From NCBI RefSeq assembly GCF_000003815.2, contig NC_049985.1, forward strand, positions 16,871,218 through 16,935,217: a DNA stretch of 64,000 nucleotides, read 5' to 3'. The translations under genes were made by a program, and so were the position numbers. This document shows positions 1 through 13,264 of the stretch, piece after piece. This DNA is from Branchiostoma floridae (Eukaryota > Chordata > Leptocardii > Amphioxiformes > Branchiostomatidae). Below the pieces are notes generated by a model. That model saw only the letters and a list, made by a program, of their open reading frames with translations. It made no database searches and had not been told where the DNA came from. Every line of letters begins with the position of its first letter. The stretch's first letter is position 1.

Positions 1-320
1 TGTCTTGAATACAGGAATGAATGACTTGTTGGCTCTGATACCATGTCTTGTCCCTTTAATTCTTGTTACAAACATTCATCACAACTTTATGGTGCCTATT
101 TTTGAAAATGTAGCCATCTTGTTTTTCTTCACCCATCTTGTTTTTTTTCCGCCCTATAGCACTATTTTTGCAGTCTGCAGAGGATGTCATCCATAAAATT
201 TACTTGCTGTGGTCTAAGAGGAAAGTCCAAAGAAATACAGCCTCCTTTGACAGACTGCTACTATTCAGTGTACTTTTCAATTCTAGCTTCATATTACATC
301 TAACAAACAAAACCTTACAG

Positions 321-1795
321 AAACCCCGACTATGTGCCCTGATCCTCCAAACTACGAGGATGCCCGTCTATACTCTGGTTCTCCGCCCTATCTCTATGGC
401 GATAAGGCGTCTTATGTATGTGATGGTGACATGGAAAACCCGGAGACTGGAGAGGGACCGTTCGTTCTGATTTGCGGGCTGGATAGGACCTGGAAGGGGG
501 AAAAACCGTTATGTACAGGTGCGTATTTTTTGTTTGTGATAATGTTTTATAAATCTGCTGTACCTATATTGTGACAGAACTGAAACATAAATCCATTTAT
601 TAACACTTAAAAATCTTTTATTTCAGATAACAGCCAACCGGACTCACCATCTCCCAAAACATCTATCGGTAGGTACAGTAACTACTACTAGTAACTAATA
701 GTCATCCTGTCATTTTACAATAACGCTCCTAGCGATAGTTTTTTTAAACTGCATGTTGATTTCGTACTTCTGCTTTCCTCATACAGGAACTATTGTCGGA
801 GCTGTCATTGCCGCACTTGTCCTTATCATCGCTGTGTTAATCGCAATCATTATCATGAGGCGAAGGTAAGCATTTGACATCCTTGGACCATCTTGAATGT
901 AGAATATTTACTGTTTTCTACAGGCTTATCTTAGCAAAATATTTGTTTCAGAAATTATTCTGGTCTAGGAGGTTAACTTCCTTCTTCTGCTCATAGCTAT
1001 AAAAAAAATTTGTAGTAAGTCAAAATCGACATTTTTGTCAATCCTATGTCTTCAACGATCTTCCAGGTGCCTCGAGAATGACAGCAAGCTTCAAGACGGA
1101 GAAATAGACGGCGAGGTCCCGGTACACTACAGTGACGTCATCTACTCCTCTATCATCAACATCCCACCAAACCCTGTGGTGGCCGATCAGGGATTGGCTG
1201 AACAACCAACCAATGACAACTCGACATACGATCAACCATCCAATTACAGCACTGCAGGGAATCTACTAACCAATAGGGGACCAGAATTTCAGTCAGCCAA
1301 TATGGGAGAACTTCCCATTACATCAGCCAATCAGAATGCACCTTCCGGAGATGCAGCAGTAGTGGACTGTACTCTGTATAATCAGACTGATCATACATAC
1401 ACACCACTGTCACTAAGGTGAGATTCTGTAGGTCTTTTACGGAAGAATTTCTGTAAGAGAGTTTCTTTCTCAAGTCCATAGAAAATAGTCAACCTAACGA
1501 CTTAAAAAGAAAACTTGGCTCAATGCCTTATGGCAACATATAATGTCCAGTTTGAGTTGTACGAGATTTGTGCAGTGGATAAGATAAGATATATTCATTT
1601 CGGAATTCTTCACTTTGTTTTATTTTCCCCAGACACGTTGAGCCAGAATACACCCAACCCCGGTCTCATGATGACGTAGACGATGACGTAGCTCATCTCT
1701 ATGCGACAGTCTCACAGGACGAAGGCGTGGTGGACAACGTTATATACGAGTCATCCTGTTGCCAAGACAACGAAACCACATCTGGACAATGTTGA
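321..1795 (+). CDS. Sushi (CCP) domain single-pass membrane receptor with ITIM-like tail, 3' part
   Basis: Five exons can be traced: 321-518, 627-668, 787-865, 1067-1417 and 1633-1795 (TGA at 1793-1795), all with GT-AG borders and matching phases. The gene starts left of the window. The first visible exon encodes one CCP domain: four Cys in the order MC, YVC, LIC, PLC, with the usual Trp (RTW) before the last Cys. A short Ser/Pro stalk follows, then a membrane helix (GAVIAALVLIIAVLIAIII) stopped by MRRR, which puts the remainder in the cytoplasm. The tail of about 170 residues holds two overlapping ITIM-type motifs, VHYSDV and VIYSSI, and several other tyrosines (LYATV, VIYES). CCP domains commonly mediate protein contacts in complement and adhesion proteins; ITIMs recruit SH2 phosphatases when phosphorylated. 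An inhibitory receptor is the likely type, but ligand and orthologue cannot be named. Confidence 0.8.
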
Positions 1796-2109
1796 ACATT
1801 ATAGTACATGTATAAAAATGATCTTGTCAAATGGATTAAATTTTTGGTAGTGGCTTATTGTTGTTAACTGTTTTATTTGTATATACCAGGTAAAAAGTGC
1901 ATGAACTACAATGAAATTATACTAAAATTTTTTTATACTAGTTATGACCTACCCTATGCTCTTTAAGTATATACTGTTTTATCTATTCCTAAGTTTGGTT
2001 TCTAAAAGAAATTTACATTGTTTTTACATACTTTGTGCATATGTGAATCTTTGTCATGTTTGTTTGATGGCACCCAACATCAGCATTGCTGAATGGAATG
2101 CCTGGTTGC

Positions 2110-2115
2110 AATAAA
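2110..2115 (+). terminator. Polyadenylation signal of the CCP receptor gene
   Basis: AATAAA lies about 315 bases after the receptor stop codon. The stretch 1796-2110 has no ORF and reads as 3' UTR. It ends about 430 bases before the candidate poly(A) site of the convergent cyclin I gene. Confidence 0.5.
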
Positions 2116-2561
2116 CTATGTTTGAAAGCATGTATGAGGTCAACATGCTTTTGTCCCAAATATATTAACACTGCAACCGAAAGGTTTTACCAGAGCCAAT
2201 GAATTTGACAGTATCTTTTTAGAGCGCTACAGGAGTGCCAAGCTGTAACTTCCAAAAGTACTTTAAAACCATTTACTGGAACAATGTGTAACTGCGTATG
2301 ATTTCAATGGGGTAGTATCTCTGGACAAGACAGCAAAACATTATCTAAACTTGAAAGTACATCTAAGTTGATAGATGTCGTTCAGAATCAAAGATTGGAG
2401 TTTGTCAGTGGAAAATTTGGGTATGCCCAATTTTTGTGCTATAAATACAGTTTAGTTTTGATTCAGAAATCATTATCAATATCTTGTTTTGCACAGGAGG
2501 CCTATTGAATTACAATAGTTCAGTAAAGAATGCTGGACACAATCAGTTCTATCAAAGCTCC

Positions 2562-4134
2562 TTTATTATACCATACTTACTGTTCACTCACACACATGGA
2601 GTACTTCACACAAAACATAACATGGATGGATACAAGAACAAGGGTGCCATACAGGGTGAAAAGATTAAAAGATAGCAAATGAGGTAAAAGTTTTCATACA
2701 ATGGCCTCCTAAAATGCTCTTGTTAGCAAAGTTTGGACAACTTTGCAGTCTGTCTATTCCTGTCAAAGGCCAGAGAGTGTTACCACTAGTAAAACAACGT
2801 CAAAACTTTATGGCTCTAAAATGATATTGAACAATAAATACAGATTTGAGTTGAAATCCTGGTAGTTAATACTGATCACTTATCAGGGGAAAAGGCAGAC
2901 ATCTGTAGTGTACAAATACAGGGTGCCAATATACACAACATTGTGACTATCTTACAGAATTTATACAGTAGTTTCACATTCACGCCTACACACAACTTAA
3001 ACAATATACAGCCCCAAGTTTAAAACAGCTTGGGTATAACATAGGAGGCACGCACAATATAGGGTGCCAATGTTTTTGATATGTTTTTCTTTTTTGTCGT
3101 TTTCTGTTATTTCTTACACATAAACTCAAGTTCAACCCAGCCATGATATCTTGTTTTTTTCTTAAAGTAAGTCAAAACAAAGTCCTTTTACGTTATAATT
3201 AAGGTTCTTTGTCATAAATTCTAGACTTAGAGTTTACTGAACATAATGGCATGAGTGAAAACATGACTAAAATGTGGAATTTTGGTCCATCTCATGTGAC
3301 AAACAATGGTTTTAACTTACACACATTGCCACACAATGTCTTAATAACTTTTCACTTGTGCTTCCTTTTGTTCTTAAGGTTTTCCAGCTCCGACTTTGCT
3401 TAAGGAATTTCAGGAGAAAATAGAAAGAAAGAAATTACTTATTTCAAAGAATGGGTGACCTAATGAAATAGATGTTACAGGTCACAGTACTGTGCATTGC
3501 ACTAAATACAGCACCACACTTATTTTTACAGACAATCTACTGCCTTTTCTTGCCTTTTTACGTTTAAAACAACTTTGAAAAAATGTTTGAATTGAGACTG
3601 AAATGTTTTACATTTACATAATAAAGAATAGACAGTCTATACTTTTTACTTTAAAGTCTGCATTTTTCATGATATTAGAAGAGGGAATAAATAATTTTTC
3701 AGCATATAGCATGTTTTAGTAATTAGTTTGATTATACCGACGCAAAAAGAATGGCGACTTTTTGTCTGGAACGAAACGTTGGACTAGTCCTCTTCCAGTG
3801 ACAAGCCTATTCTTCTACCCTTCACCAACAACACAAAAAGACTTCTAGCTGCCGATAACTGTCTATGCCACCTCAACAGCTGACATCTCTTCTTCTTTAC
3901 CACTTTCCAAACAGCTTCTCAGATTTTTCCTATTTGTCATCTAAGAGGATACATTGATACTGTTTGATTACTTTATACATAAGGTGCAAGTGTGTAAACC
4001 TTGTACAGTCAAACATGTGTGTATATATATATACACTTTTAGTCTTATTGTAAATGTCAGGTTTGACTGTACCATCTGGTTCCACATTCTATTGTTCTTC
4101 TGGTGAAGTTAGAAATGACAGTAAAAAAAGCAGG
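2562..4134 (-). other. Cyclin I 3' UTR with polyadenylation signal at 2562-2567
   Basis: The sequence below the cyclin I stop codon lacks a credible ORF. TTTATT at 2562-2567 is AATAAA on the minus strand and would give a 3' UTR of about 1.57 kb. The UTR includes a small inverted-repeat element at 4004-4071. The end of the transcript is inferred; other signals could be used. Confidence 0.45.
4004..4071. repeat. Short inverted-repeat element with TACAGTCAAAC ends
   Basis: The 68-bp unit begins TACAGTCAAACATG and ends with the complement, GTTTGACTGTA, around a (TA)n core. The same terminal sequence bounds the larger element at 19139-19320. The ends resemble Tc1/mariner-type MITEs that insert at TA, but a TA duplication cannot be told apart from the TA in the repeat. 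Confidence 0.5.
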
Positions 4135-7100
4135 CTATATCATAGCAGTGATTGGTTGAAGAGGAGGTAAAGTAGGAGAGAGGTTTCCGTCCCTATCCTG
4201 CCTCAGCTGCGAGCTGCACGCTACCCCGCCCGTCACCATGGCAACCTCTTCCGTCACCGCGACGGTCTCGGGGTCGCCCTTCCAGTCCTGGTCGTAAAGG
4301 CGCTTGATTCCGTCGTAGATGTCGTCGTCCTCGATCTGGGCCACTTTGCGCTTGGCGGACTTGTTAGCAGGTGCCGAGATGATGTAGACAAGGTTCTGTG
4401 TCATGTCCCGCTGGGCCGCTAGGTGGCGCGCGATGACCTCACGACAGCGGATCAGCGACTCATTTTGAACCTGGACAGACAATCACAATAAATCTATTAA
4501 TCTTCGGGCTTTATCACAAGAAAACTGACGTCAATGTCCCAAGGAAAATGGTCAGTAAAAGAAATATATTGTCCAACCTGTACAAATTACCACCACTACA
4601 TAAAGACCAACTGGTCATGAGACTAGTAACTAGTCATGACCAAACTAAGTTTTTGGTGGTCCATAAGGAATTTTTTCCCATCGACAACTAATTTTTTTTA
4701 AATTTCTTTTTCTTCTTATTCTAATAACTAAGAATTGTATCAATAGTGGCCACCTTTCCACAAAGACCAGATTTTTCAGTCCACTGGGTGATCTTCTTGG
4801 ATAGTTTTGACTGTAGGTTACAAAATTCAATACACAAAAGAAAAATCTTACCTTCACCATCTTCTGTAGCATGAAGGTGGCAGCCAGCCAATCAGGGATG
4901 AGCATCTCCAGGTCCAGGCTGAGCAGCGCGAGAGAGACCACGGAGCCGGGGAAGCCCAGCACCTGGTGGCAGGCCATGCAGCGCTGCAGCTTGCGTGTCA
5001 GGTGCGCCAGGTGGCGGGAGGGTGTCATGCAGGTGTAGGTGTCCAGCAGCTGGGGCTGATAGGTGGTCAGCAGGGCGTGGTACTAGAGAGGGAAACAAAA
5101 CATTCCATCATTAGAAATGTTTGAATGTCTTCATCCATTGTAATTGTCAAAAATTAACTAGCAGTTGACAGCTTTTCTCTTAATACATGGAGTTAAACAT
5201 CTTTTAAAAGTATGAACACCTTAAACTTGGTCCTAATGTTGTACATGACCTTGCTGTTTTTGTAATCTTCTTTTACTGCTCTATTATACCACAAAAATAT
5301 GCCAACAGCAATAGTCCATTACCATATGGAATCAGAATATTCTAAAATAAAAAGACTTGCTGTAATTTCATATGGCAGCAGGTCAGCATAGTTGCAAAAT
5401 AAATACATTCTATCATCATTGTCATCAATTACAAAACATCCTATGGTTCCTTACAATGTGCAGGAAATCCAGTGCGGTGACGTCCTTCAGGTTCCATCCC
5501 AGTTTGTCCAGGATGATCCTCTCCATACGAAGCAGTTCATTGGCTGTACAGCCACACTCACTCACACGCACCAGCTCCCCTGCACTGGGGATGGCCTGGG
5601 GAAAACACAACAATCTCTCGTTATACCCAATACAAAAGTTATCCACCCAACCAGACAAGTTTTACAAATGATCAGGTATTCAAGAGGTAACAAAACTATA
5701 AAGACGTACGTAAATTAAGTGTTCAAGGTAGATTGTTAGATTTGTTAAAGACAAGAATGTTCTAACATTATCTAAAATTTTTAGGTGACTAAAACATTTC
5801 TCTTTACATACATGTCTTTAGCTTCTGTCTTCCTAGGGGGAGCTTTTGCTGCCAATGTGGAAATATTGTGTCTCATAGTCATACAACATTTGTAGGTTAA
5901 CTATGACATATCCATCTTTCTGTGTATCAATCTGCTCTATCTTATTTGCTATCCAAATTCAAACAGACACTGAAATTGACCCAGTTTGAAACCTACCTCG
6001 TCTTCTTCGTTGATTTTGGCTGCCAAGAAGAAACAACTAACACTGATGCAGCGAAGGTACTTTGGTCGGGCCTGGAAAAGTAAGCACAGAGAAATGTTAT
6101 GGGAGGACACAGCCAGTACTGACGATTTATGATTCTATACAAAAACATTGAAACTGTTTACATGCCATGAAATGAAAGGTAGAAAGAGATATCATAGCTA
6201 CAACCTGTTTAAGGACAGGCAGCTATATTTACAAGGAGATATAAGTGGAATTGGTAAATGTTCACCTTCACTGCATTGAGGAAGCGGTCCAAGATGCTGA
6301 CGCTCATGGCAAACGTCTCAGGATACGCCTGGACCTTGGTACTGAGTGTCGCCAGCCAGCGTACGGCTTCGTCTCTCTCGCTTGGACCAATCTCTGCATC
6401 CTGGAAAAAAAAAGACACAGTGGTAAGACATGGGCTATCATTTTCATTTTCATCAGGCACATTTATGCTGTTTTGAAGTGAACGTTACACAATAATATTT
6501 TGCAGTAAATACACACAATGTCTTCATATTTTGCTACATGTTCTCAAGTTTAAAGTGTAGTGAATTCTACACTTCTAAGGCAATGGATGTTCCAAAATGA
6601 AACGCTGTAAAGCTGAACATTAGTCTGCTGCATAATTGACTGGGATGACCTCAAGATGACATCTGAATGACAGTTTGCAAATTGAAACACTAGTGTTAAT
6701 CACCTGGGACCAAACAGCAAAAATTGACCTGGGCTGCGCAACATTGCTGAAATCAATCAAACTGCCACGTTTGATTTCTCTAACTGCAATGAGTAGCCAT
6801 TTCGAGCCCATAACACTGAGGAAGCCACACGGCGAAACATGTTTGTTGTGTGTCGGTTCGAATAAAGTTCCTAAACGGGGAACATGCGGCTCCAGCGTCT
6901 TTTCTGAAGATGTGGCGTAAGTGTGAACGGTTGGCTGAGGTCTCCTTCTCCACATATATCTGCCATGAGAAGCCTCATGAGGTGAAACCATTTTCTCCAT
7001 TCCTAAACATGACCTTGAACTGATACCAGTTTTCCAGGGCATATCAGGTTACTCAGAGACGTCTTTTTATGGTTCAAGTGGTCTTAAAAAGCAGCCCAAT

Positions 7101-10100
7101 GTGTGGTAAGGTAATGTATTTCTACAGACCGTGACAGCGCCATGGCAGCAAGCCATGTCTGATATGTACATGTAGTCTATATTTGAAGGCGTGGGCAATC
7201 AACCTTGAAATGGACTGCACTGAACCAGCAATTTCAATCACACATGAGGCTCTTCCACAACTCAAATCATGTTTCATTTTAGAAACATCTGGTTTTACTA
7301 AATGGTAGTATATCATTTTATGTAGATGTAGTCATGTACAAAGCCTGCCCCTTCCTGGGCCCCATTCATGAATGTATCTAGAGTTAGGATCAAATAGGAC
7401 ATCTGATTCAGTGATTCTGAGTCTTTCACTTGAGGATCAGTCTGAGCCAAAACTCAAATAAAAATTCCACCAATATACATTAGCAAAACGAGTTGATTAA
7501 CAATGTTCACATACTGGGATAGCTATCTAAAAACCAAAAGTACATGTCTTGAAAACAGTGATGATTCTAATTCATGATGTATTTTCTCTGACCTCTATAA
7601 CCATCATTCAATCTTTTCATTCCATCACTGGCATCAGCCTCTTGAGACATGAAATCACCTAGGTGGGCGGGGCAGTCTAAATCTATCAGGCTTTAATCAG
7701 AGTTATCTGTTTTCTCAACCACTCTCAAGTAACACTCCCCCCATTATATTAGACAAGGTAATAATCCTACATACAATGTTTGGCTTGTAAATGCTGTTAG
7801 AAATGACAAGAAATGTTCCTGTTTTCCGATTACTAGAGCCCCATTCCATGCCCCATTCAGAGTAAACAACCTGGAATTCTCTCCCACTGTTACAAAAATA
7901 AACATGTGTTCCATAGGAACCCCAGCTGGTTCTAGAGCTGCTTTTTTTTTACTGGCCATTGCAGACAAGTATGGTCTTTTCCCCTGCCTATGATAATAAT
8001 CTAAAATCTGAGCAAGAAAAACTGGTCACCACACAAGTAAATACAAAACCCTTCAGGGTCCCCATCTGATAGGAGCTCCATGCATGGGTGATCATGTTTT
8101 CTCCTGAGAGTATTCCTGTTACAATTCCTATTTCACCATCAAGAGTGCTCTTTGTACTGCACAGTCACAGTTTGACAACACACATGTGTGCACCAGTGTT
8201 TCCCAAATGTTCTCACAAAGAAACAGTTTGCCTCTAAGGTATAGGCTATTTAAAGTAACACTACAGAGTGTGTGGGACCAAAATACCAATGTGTATCTGG
8301 GGCTTGGTGACCCCACCAGATCAGGAGCCAATCACGTGAAGCCTGTGTGCTCAGGTAAAGGAGTTTACCCAGGGCAGTCCTCCACCAATGGGAAGGAAGG
8401 ATAGACTTGGGTGGACGCCAAGATTTCTGCACTTCTGACTCCACACAAGTTGCCCAGGACTTGGCTTCAAAAGAAGTTTATTTTGGGATCTTGGCACACA
8501 AAATTTGTCATATTTGACAGGCAGCCTTTGTCGGAGCCAAAATCTACACAATACTTGTTTGGAAAAGCTGCTCCAAATACAGTTCAAAGTGGGTAGTGAA
8601 TTTTTCCATACCCACTTGTATATGTCTACAAAAAACAATATTTCTGTGTGCATGCAACAACATTTGCATTGAAAAAGTTCTAACCAACTATCTGCAAAAT
8701 CTGTTGCGCCACTGGGCTCAATCGGGAAATTTCTTACCATACCAACACAAGAACAAAGAACCCATTTCTTATAAAATTCAAGTTAAATTTTGCCCTGAAA
8801 TAATTTGTGCATAGCAAGCACAAACACTTAATTTCTTTACTTTTGAGAACCACAAATGAATGCAAGGCAAACATCAGGTACAAAGTTTGAACAAAAAAGA
8901 TTCCCTCGGGCAGTAACCTCTTCCTACCTACGTCAGAAGATCAAAGGTTAGAGGATATAAAAAAGCCATAGCAACCTTCGTACGTCAGACAACAACCTTC
9001 GACAATTCACGTTTTCATTGTGTCCTGAGAATGGTGACAAATTGTTCGCATCAACATTCCTTAAAGAGAGAAGGAGAGATTTGCAGACGTTAAATTGAAA
9101 GAACGCCTGGACACTCTGTGAACACGTATGCATAACTCCACGAAAATTTTACATATCTTAAGATACGCCCATGGATTCTTGACAGTGCCATTCTATTGCC
9201 ACATGCACATTGAATTATTGAATGTTTTTACAACCTTGAAATCAAGGCTGTTACTAAGCCTACATGTACTTTAGTTGCTGTACATGTCAAACGTTGCTGA
9301 CTAGCAATAGGAAACGATTAACTGTGTGCTGCAATCGTGCATGTAACCATGATCACGTAACCATTTCCCCTCCTCAAACCACCCCAAATTGTGTAATTTG
9401 GCTTCACACGAGCCACAATTATCCACATTTCTTTGGGCGCGTCCCTACATCTAAGCAACGTTTTCTCTCCAATGTTGGTACATATGCTCGACCTTCCAGG
9501 ACAAGAATATCTACAGTTATGGAAAGAAGACAGGGGTACCATAGTAGTTTCTAGGCGAAGCAGAAAAACTAAAAGGCCTGGGGAAACCAAATTGAATTAC
9601 TGTACCACAAAAAGTAGGACATGCAAATATGGACAGCAAAGTACCTCCAGCTGTTTCTACTGTTAGCCACCATAGCAGCCTGCAACAAAAGTTTCTTCAT
9701 TTGGAGAAACAGTCCATATTTGCCATCACAGCAGAGCTAACCATATACAGTGGAGCCTTCTTTGTAGTCAGCGTGTGGAATTTTTCATTGTGAAATACTG
9801 GTGCAATCCTACTAGTGCAATCAAAGCTATACTTGGCAACACTGTTCCATACAAACTCGTACGAAGGAGCTTTCAAACAGTCTGATAATGTACAGAGCTT
9901 GTTTTCCTCTTCCCCTTTCCTGTTGTTTTCGTCAAAAAGGGTTTGTGTACGACACTGGTACCCTTATCACTGTAGTGGTGCCCACTGCTGATAACAGTGT
10001 TTACCTGTCATGATTTCAGCGACCAACCTCACCTGTCTGGACACCTGAGACCTGTACATGTCACCTAAACAATGGATACATACCTAGAAAACAGACAATT

Positions 10101-11205
10101 ACAGTTCATACTTAAGTCCCATCCTAAAGTGAACACTTCCTTTTATGGTAGGTTCGTAAAGGATGGCAAGCGACTGGGGAACTTCCTTCATAAGGCACAC
10201 CTGGTGTTGAGTCATGTCGGTCTTATCATTAACATAGTCGTCACTATGCAAATTTGCTAACATTTCATGGCTATGAGGCAACCTTTTCTTCCCAGAAATA
10301 GTATATCCTATTGCAAAATCCACTTGTGTTGCAACACTTGAGCTGTGGACGGACGAAATCTGTCCACACTTTCTAGAAAAAAATTATATTTTGGTGTGTT
10401 GTCCATTGTGTATACTGTGTGTACATTTTACATACAGTATTGCTAATATCAACAATTAAAAAAATCAACTCTGCAGGGTAGGCCATGGTCATGAAGATAC
10501 TGTAGTCACACTGAGATGCAAATATCAAATGATATGCCTGCAATATTCCATCGAAATTCATGTCAGCTGGAAGCTTACAGCAACTAGACAAAGGAGTTCA
10601 CAGGCAACAGTGACAGATGGTTTTGTTGATATTACTCCATGGAACAGTCTTACACAATGGAAACTCAAGACACAAGGGCTATTAGAAAACAAAGCCTATA
10701 TTAGATATAACATGATTACCAGCCCTTTATACTGTAACAGACAGTTTTTACCTCCAGGCAAATTGCTTAAAATTCCTGATAACAATGGTTCTGACCAAAG
10801 GGCTTCAACCTGCTGTCTAGTTCACACACTAGCACCTGCATTTTACACCCAATACATGTACAAAGGACGCAAATCTGTTCAAAGATCTAACACAAAGAAG
10901 AACCATATAGTCTAGCTCAATGCTTATGCACTAACACTTCTTTGAATATTCATTCTGGCCTGCAATTACAAACTATGCACATAAAATATTCAGTAATGTC
11001 TACGTTTGTGGGTTATGGTATGTGCAAGACTGATACAATTCACCACATACTTTGTGTTCTCACATGTAAAAAAGGACAGCTGCCTCACCTGGTTAACCTT
11101 GGCCTTCAGCAGCCGCGGCTTCCAGGTGCTGGCTTCCTTGGCGATCGCCTCCTCAAGTGTTGATGCTAGCCTCTTGGCATCCCAAAACCCACGGAGCAGC
11201 TTCAT
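4135..11205 (-). CDS. CCNI: Cyclin I
   Basis: Six coding exons on the minus strand, all phase 0: 11205-11089 (ATG at 11205-11203), 6400-6266, 6071-5997, 5595-5455, 5082-4852 and 4470-4135 (TAG). The product is 344 residues; human cyclin I is 377. The cyclin box runs from about residue 40 ([75 protein letters not shown]), followed by a second cyclin fold ([30 protein letters not shown]). The last exon has the cyclin I signature [20 protein letters not shown] and the ending PPLQPI, both shared with vertebrate cyclin I. Known family role: an atypical cyclin linked to CDK5 activation and cell survival rather than classical cycle phases. The first intron (4.7 kb) is the longest. The gene is head to head with cyclin G and convergent with the CCP receptor. 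Confidence 0.96.
6401..11088 (-). other. Cyclin I intron between coding exons 1 and 2
   Basis: This 4.7-kb stretch contains only short, unconserved ORFs. Around 6790-6870 a segment with CACACGGCGAAACATG resembles the conserved part of invertebrate SINE-type repeats. I see no other gene or clear element. Confidence 0.5.
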
Positions 11206-12240
11206 TCTCCACGCTGCTCAATGCCTCCCCACCCTGCTGCAGCCTGGAAACATCAGCGCAAAATTTGTTACTAAAAAATCATTTCACAAGAATATTTACA
11301 TATTGCATAAGCAAAGGCACTTTTACTAAACACTAAAACAGTCAGTTACATGAGTCTTTCTCGTGGTGTCAATTGCACCTGCGTGTTATTAATAAATCAG
11401 GCTACACAAACACAGGACTAAACATAGTGAGTATACTAGTACACAAGCAGAACAAAGGATAACTAAAAAATCATCATGTTAAAAGCTGTGAGAGCTTTAG
11501 AATGAAAGGTATGAAAGCAGAAATACGAAAAACAAATATTGATTATATACTGGGGAGGAGAGAGGATGACACTTCAAAAATTATCCACCATTATGAAATT
11601 TCTGAGGGACTTGCATAACCCAAAGCATACACGAAGCAAAAGTTTTATACATTTTTCATGTTTAAGTTATTCTTATAGTGCAGAAGCTATGTGGTATCCA
11701 TACCTTTTACCTTTATGGTATAATTTGGCTTTGTTACTGTAAATGCCGTAAAAAATCTTGATCAAACTCTATTTTCTGGGTTACGAAATTTACACAGGAT
11801 ATAACTCAACAGTCCTGTGTTCTATACTAAGCAAAAGTGGGTGATGAAACATCAAGCAATGGTTTTCTTTGAAGACCCAGACGGTTTTATACTCTGGTTT
11901 CCGATGTGTGGGTGGATCAAATCCGAACAAGTCCGAACCTGAGCAGGTTTGCTCCAACTTACACAAACAACAAGAACGTTCCAGAAAACGGGACACAGAA
12001 CCAAAGGTTTCATACCACAGCAAACATTCATGAAGCCAAAAATTAGTTTTCCTATTATAGAAAATCAGGATATTTCAGAAAACATAACAATAAACTGAGA
12101 AAAACGTTAAACGGCGTCGAGGAAAAAGGCGCAAATCTTCAGCTAAAAATGGCAGCTCCTATCAACTGAGTAGGGTTCCAGTCTTCTTACCTCCTCTGAA
12201 CACCTTAATTCTGTGCTGAAGCTAGCGTCGAGCCCCATGT
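11206..12240 (-). other. Cyclin I 5' UTR: non-coding exon and 5' part of exon 2
   Basis: Upstream of the start codon, a splice acceptor (TTTCCAG) borders a UTR segment at 11243-11206. A second non-coding exon probably lies from 12191 upward, ending in a good minus-strand donor (GAG|GTAAGAAG, donor at 12190-12189). Its 5' end is not defined by the sequence; 12240 is only an estimate. Confidence 0.45.
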
Positions 12241-12599
12241 ATCGCACTCCACACCTTACAGGCATCCCTGGGCACCCATGGTGAACAAAACCTGAGTAAA
12301 ACTTGAGCAGGAAAACCTAAAAATAAAAGGAGAATCTATCGCTAAACACCTTCCTTCCAGAGGGGTGTTTACGTTTAGTTGATTTCGTAGTCCGACTGGA
12401 GAACTCAGCTGACAATTTGTATCCATCCGCCAGGACAAGAAACTATCAGCATTTTACACAAAATGTAAGATTGCTGAACAGCAAATATAAAACTTATGAA
12501 GTTAAATTACGTATATGTATATCATATTGCTATATTTTGTAACGATTCTGTGCCTTTAATACATTTTTGTGTAAAGGCAGATCTACTTTATTGCACCAG

Positions 12600-13264
12600 G
12601 CTACACTAATTAGCATAGGACGTCAGTGGGAAGTCCCCATACGTCATCAGGGGTCACCAGCTGTCATTGCATCAGAAATTAGCTCCTACAAAGTTTTCCT
12701 CAAATTTGCACACCCAAAACATCAGCCATTGCCTTCTACATCTTTTCTAGAAACCATTGTTACTTCATTTTACCCAGATGATAATTTCCTGGTGACTTTT
12801 TCTGCCCGGAATGTAGATGATATGAGGAAATGTAAAGTAGGGTGGAGCTCTAGAAAAAGTAGCCAATCCGAGAGCAGGTAGTATAATTAGTTTACGATTG
12901 ACCAATCAGAAACGAGCAGTGGGAACCGTCCGGGCGCCAAATTTCGAAAACTTGTCATTCAAACAAATCCAGAGGGCAAAGTCTGCAGATCGATCGATAT
13001 TTTTCACTTATTTGAGGTTCAGAGCGCGCAAAAGCGGCCAGGTTCGTGAAAGTTTTCGTACAGTGTGGACGTAGTGTGTTTTGCAGTAGGTTTGCACCGT
13101 ATATTTTGCACAGAGGGAGGAAGATACCGATTTGTTTTGTGTTTTGATCCTTGACAGCTGACGGGAGCCATTTTCATCAGCTGATCTCTTTGTTTTCGGT
13201 TGACCTCTATCAAGTAACGACTGTGTTTCGTGAGATTTTGGCTCTCATCACTACCGTTTTCGTC
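12600..13264 (+). promoter_or_regulatory. Cyclin G promoter and 5' UTR, with CCAAT boxes and E2F/CHR-like site
   Basis: Two CCAAT boxes lie at 12863-12867 and 12902-12906, 39 bp apart. They are followed at 12934-12947 by GCGCCAAATTTCGA, which contains an E2F-type core (TTTGGCGC on the minus strand) and a TTCGAA next to it that resembles a CHR. Two TGACGT-type CRE cores occur near 12620 and 12652. NF-Y sites upstream of a CDE/CHR or E2F site are typical of cell-cycle promoters (established for vertebrate genes). The 5' UTR runs from roughly 12960 to the ATG at 13265. Function is inferred from motifs alone. Confidence 0.45.

Noticed and set aside
6836-6845. AAACATGTTT, a perfect p53 half-site, considered because cyclin G is a p53 target in vertebrates
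   Set aside because: Only one half-site, within a SINE-like repeat in the cyclin I intron and far from the cyclin G promoter.
12567-12881. 104-codon plus-strand ORF in the cyclin I/cyclin G intergenic region
   Set aside because: No family resemblance; it overlaps the promoter motifs and is better explained as chance.
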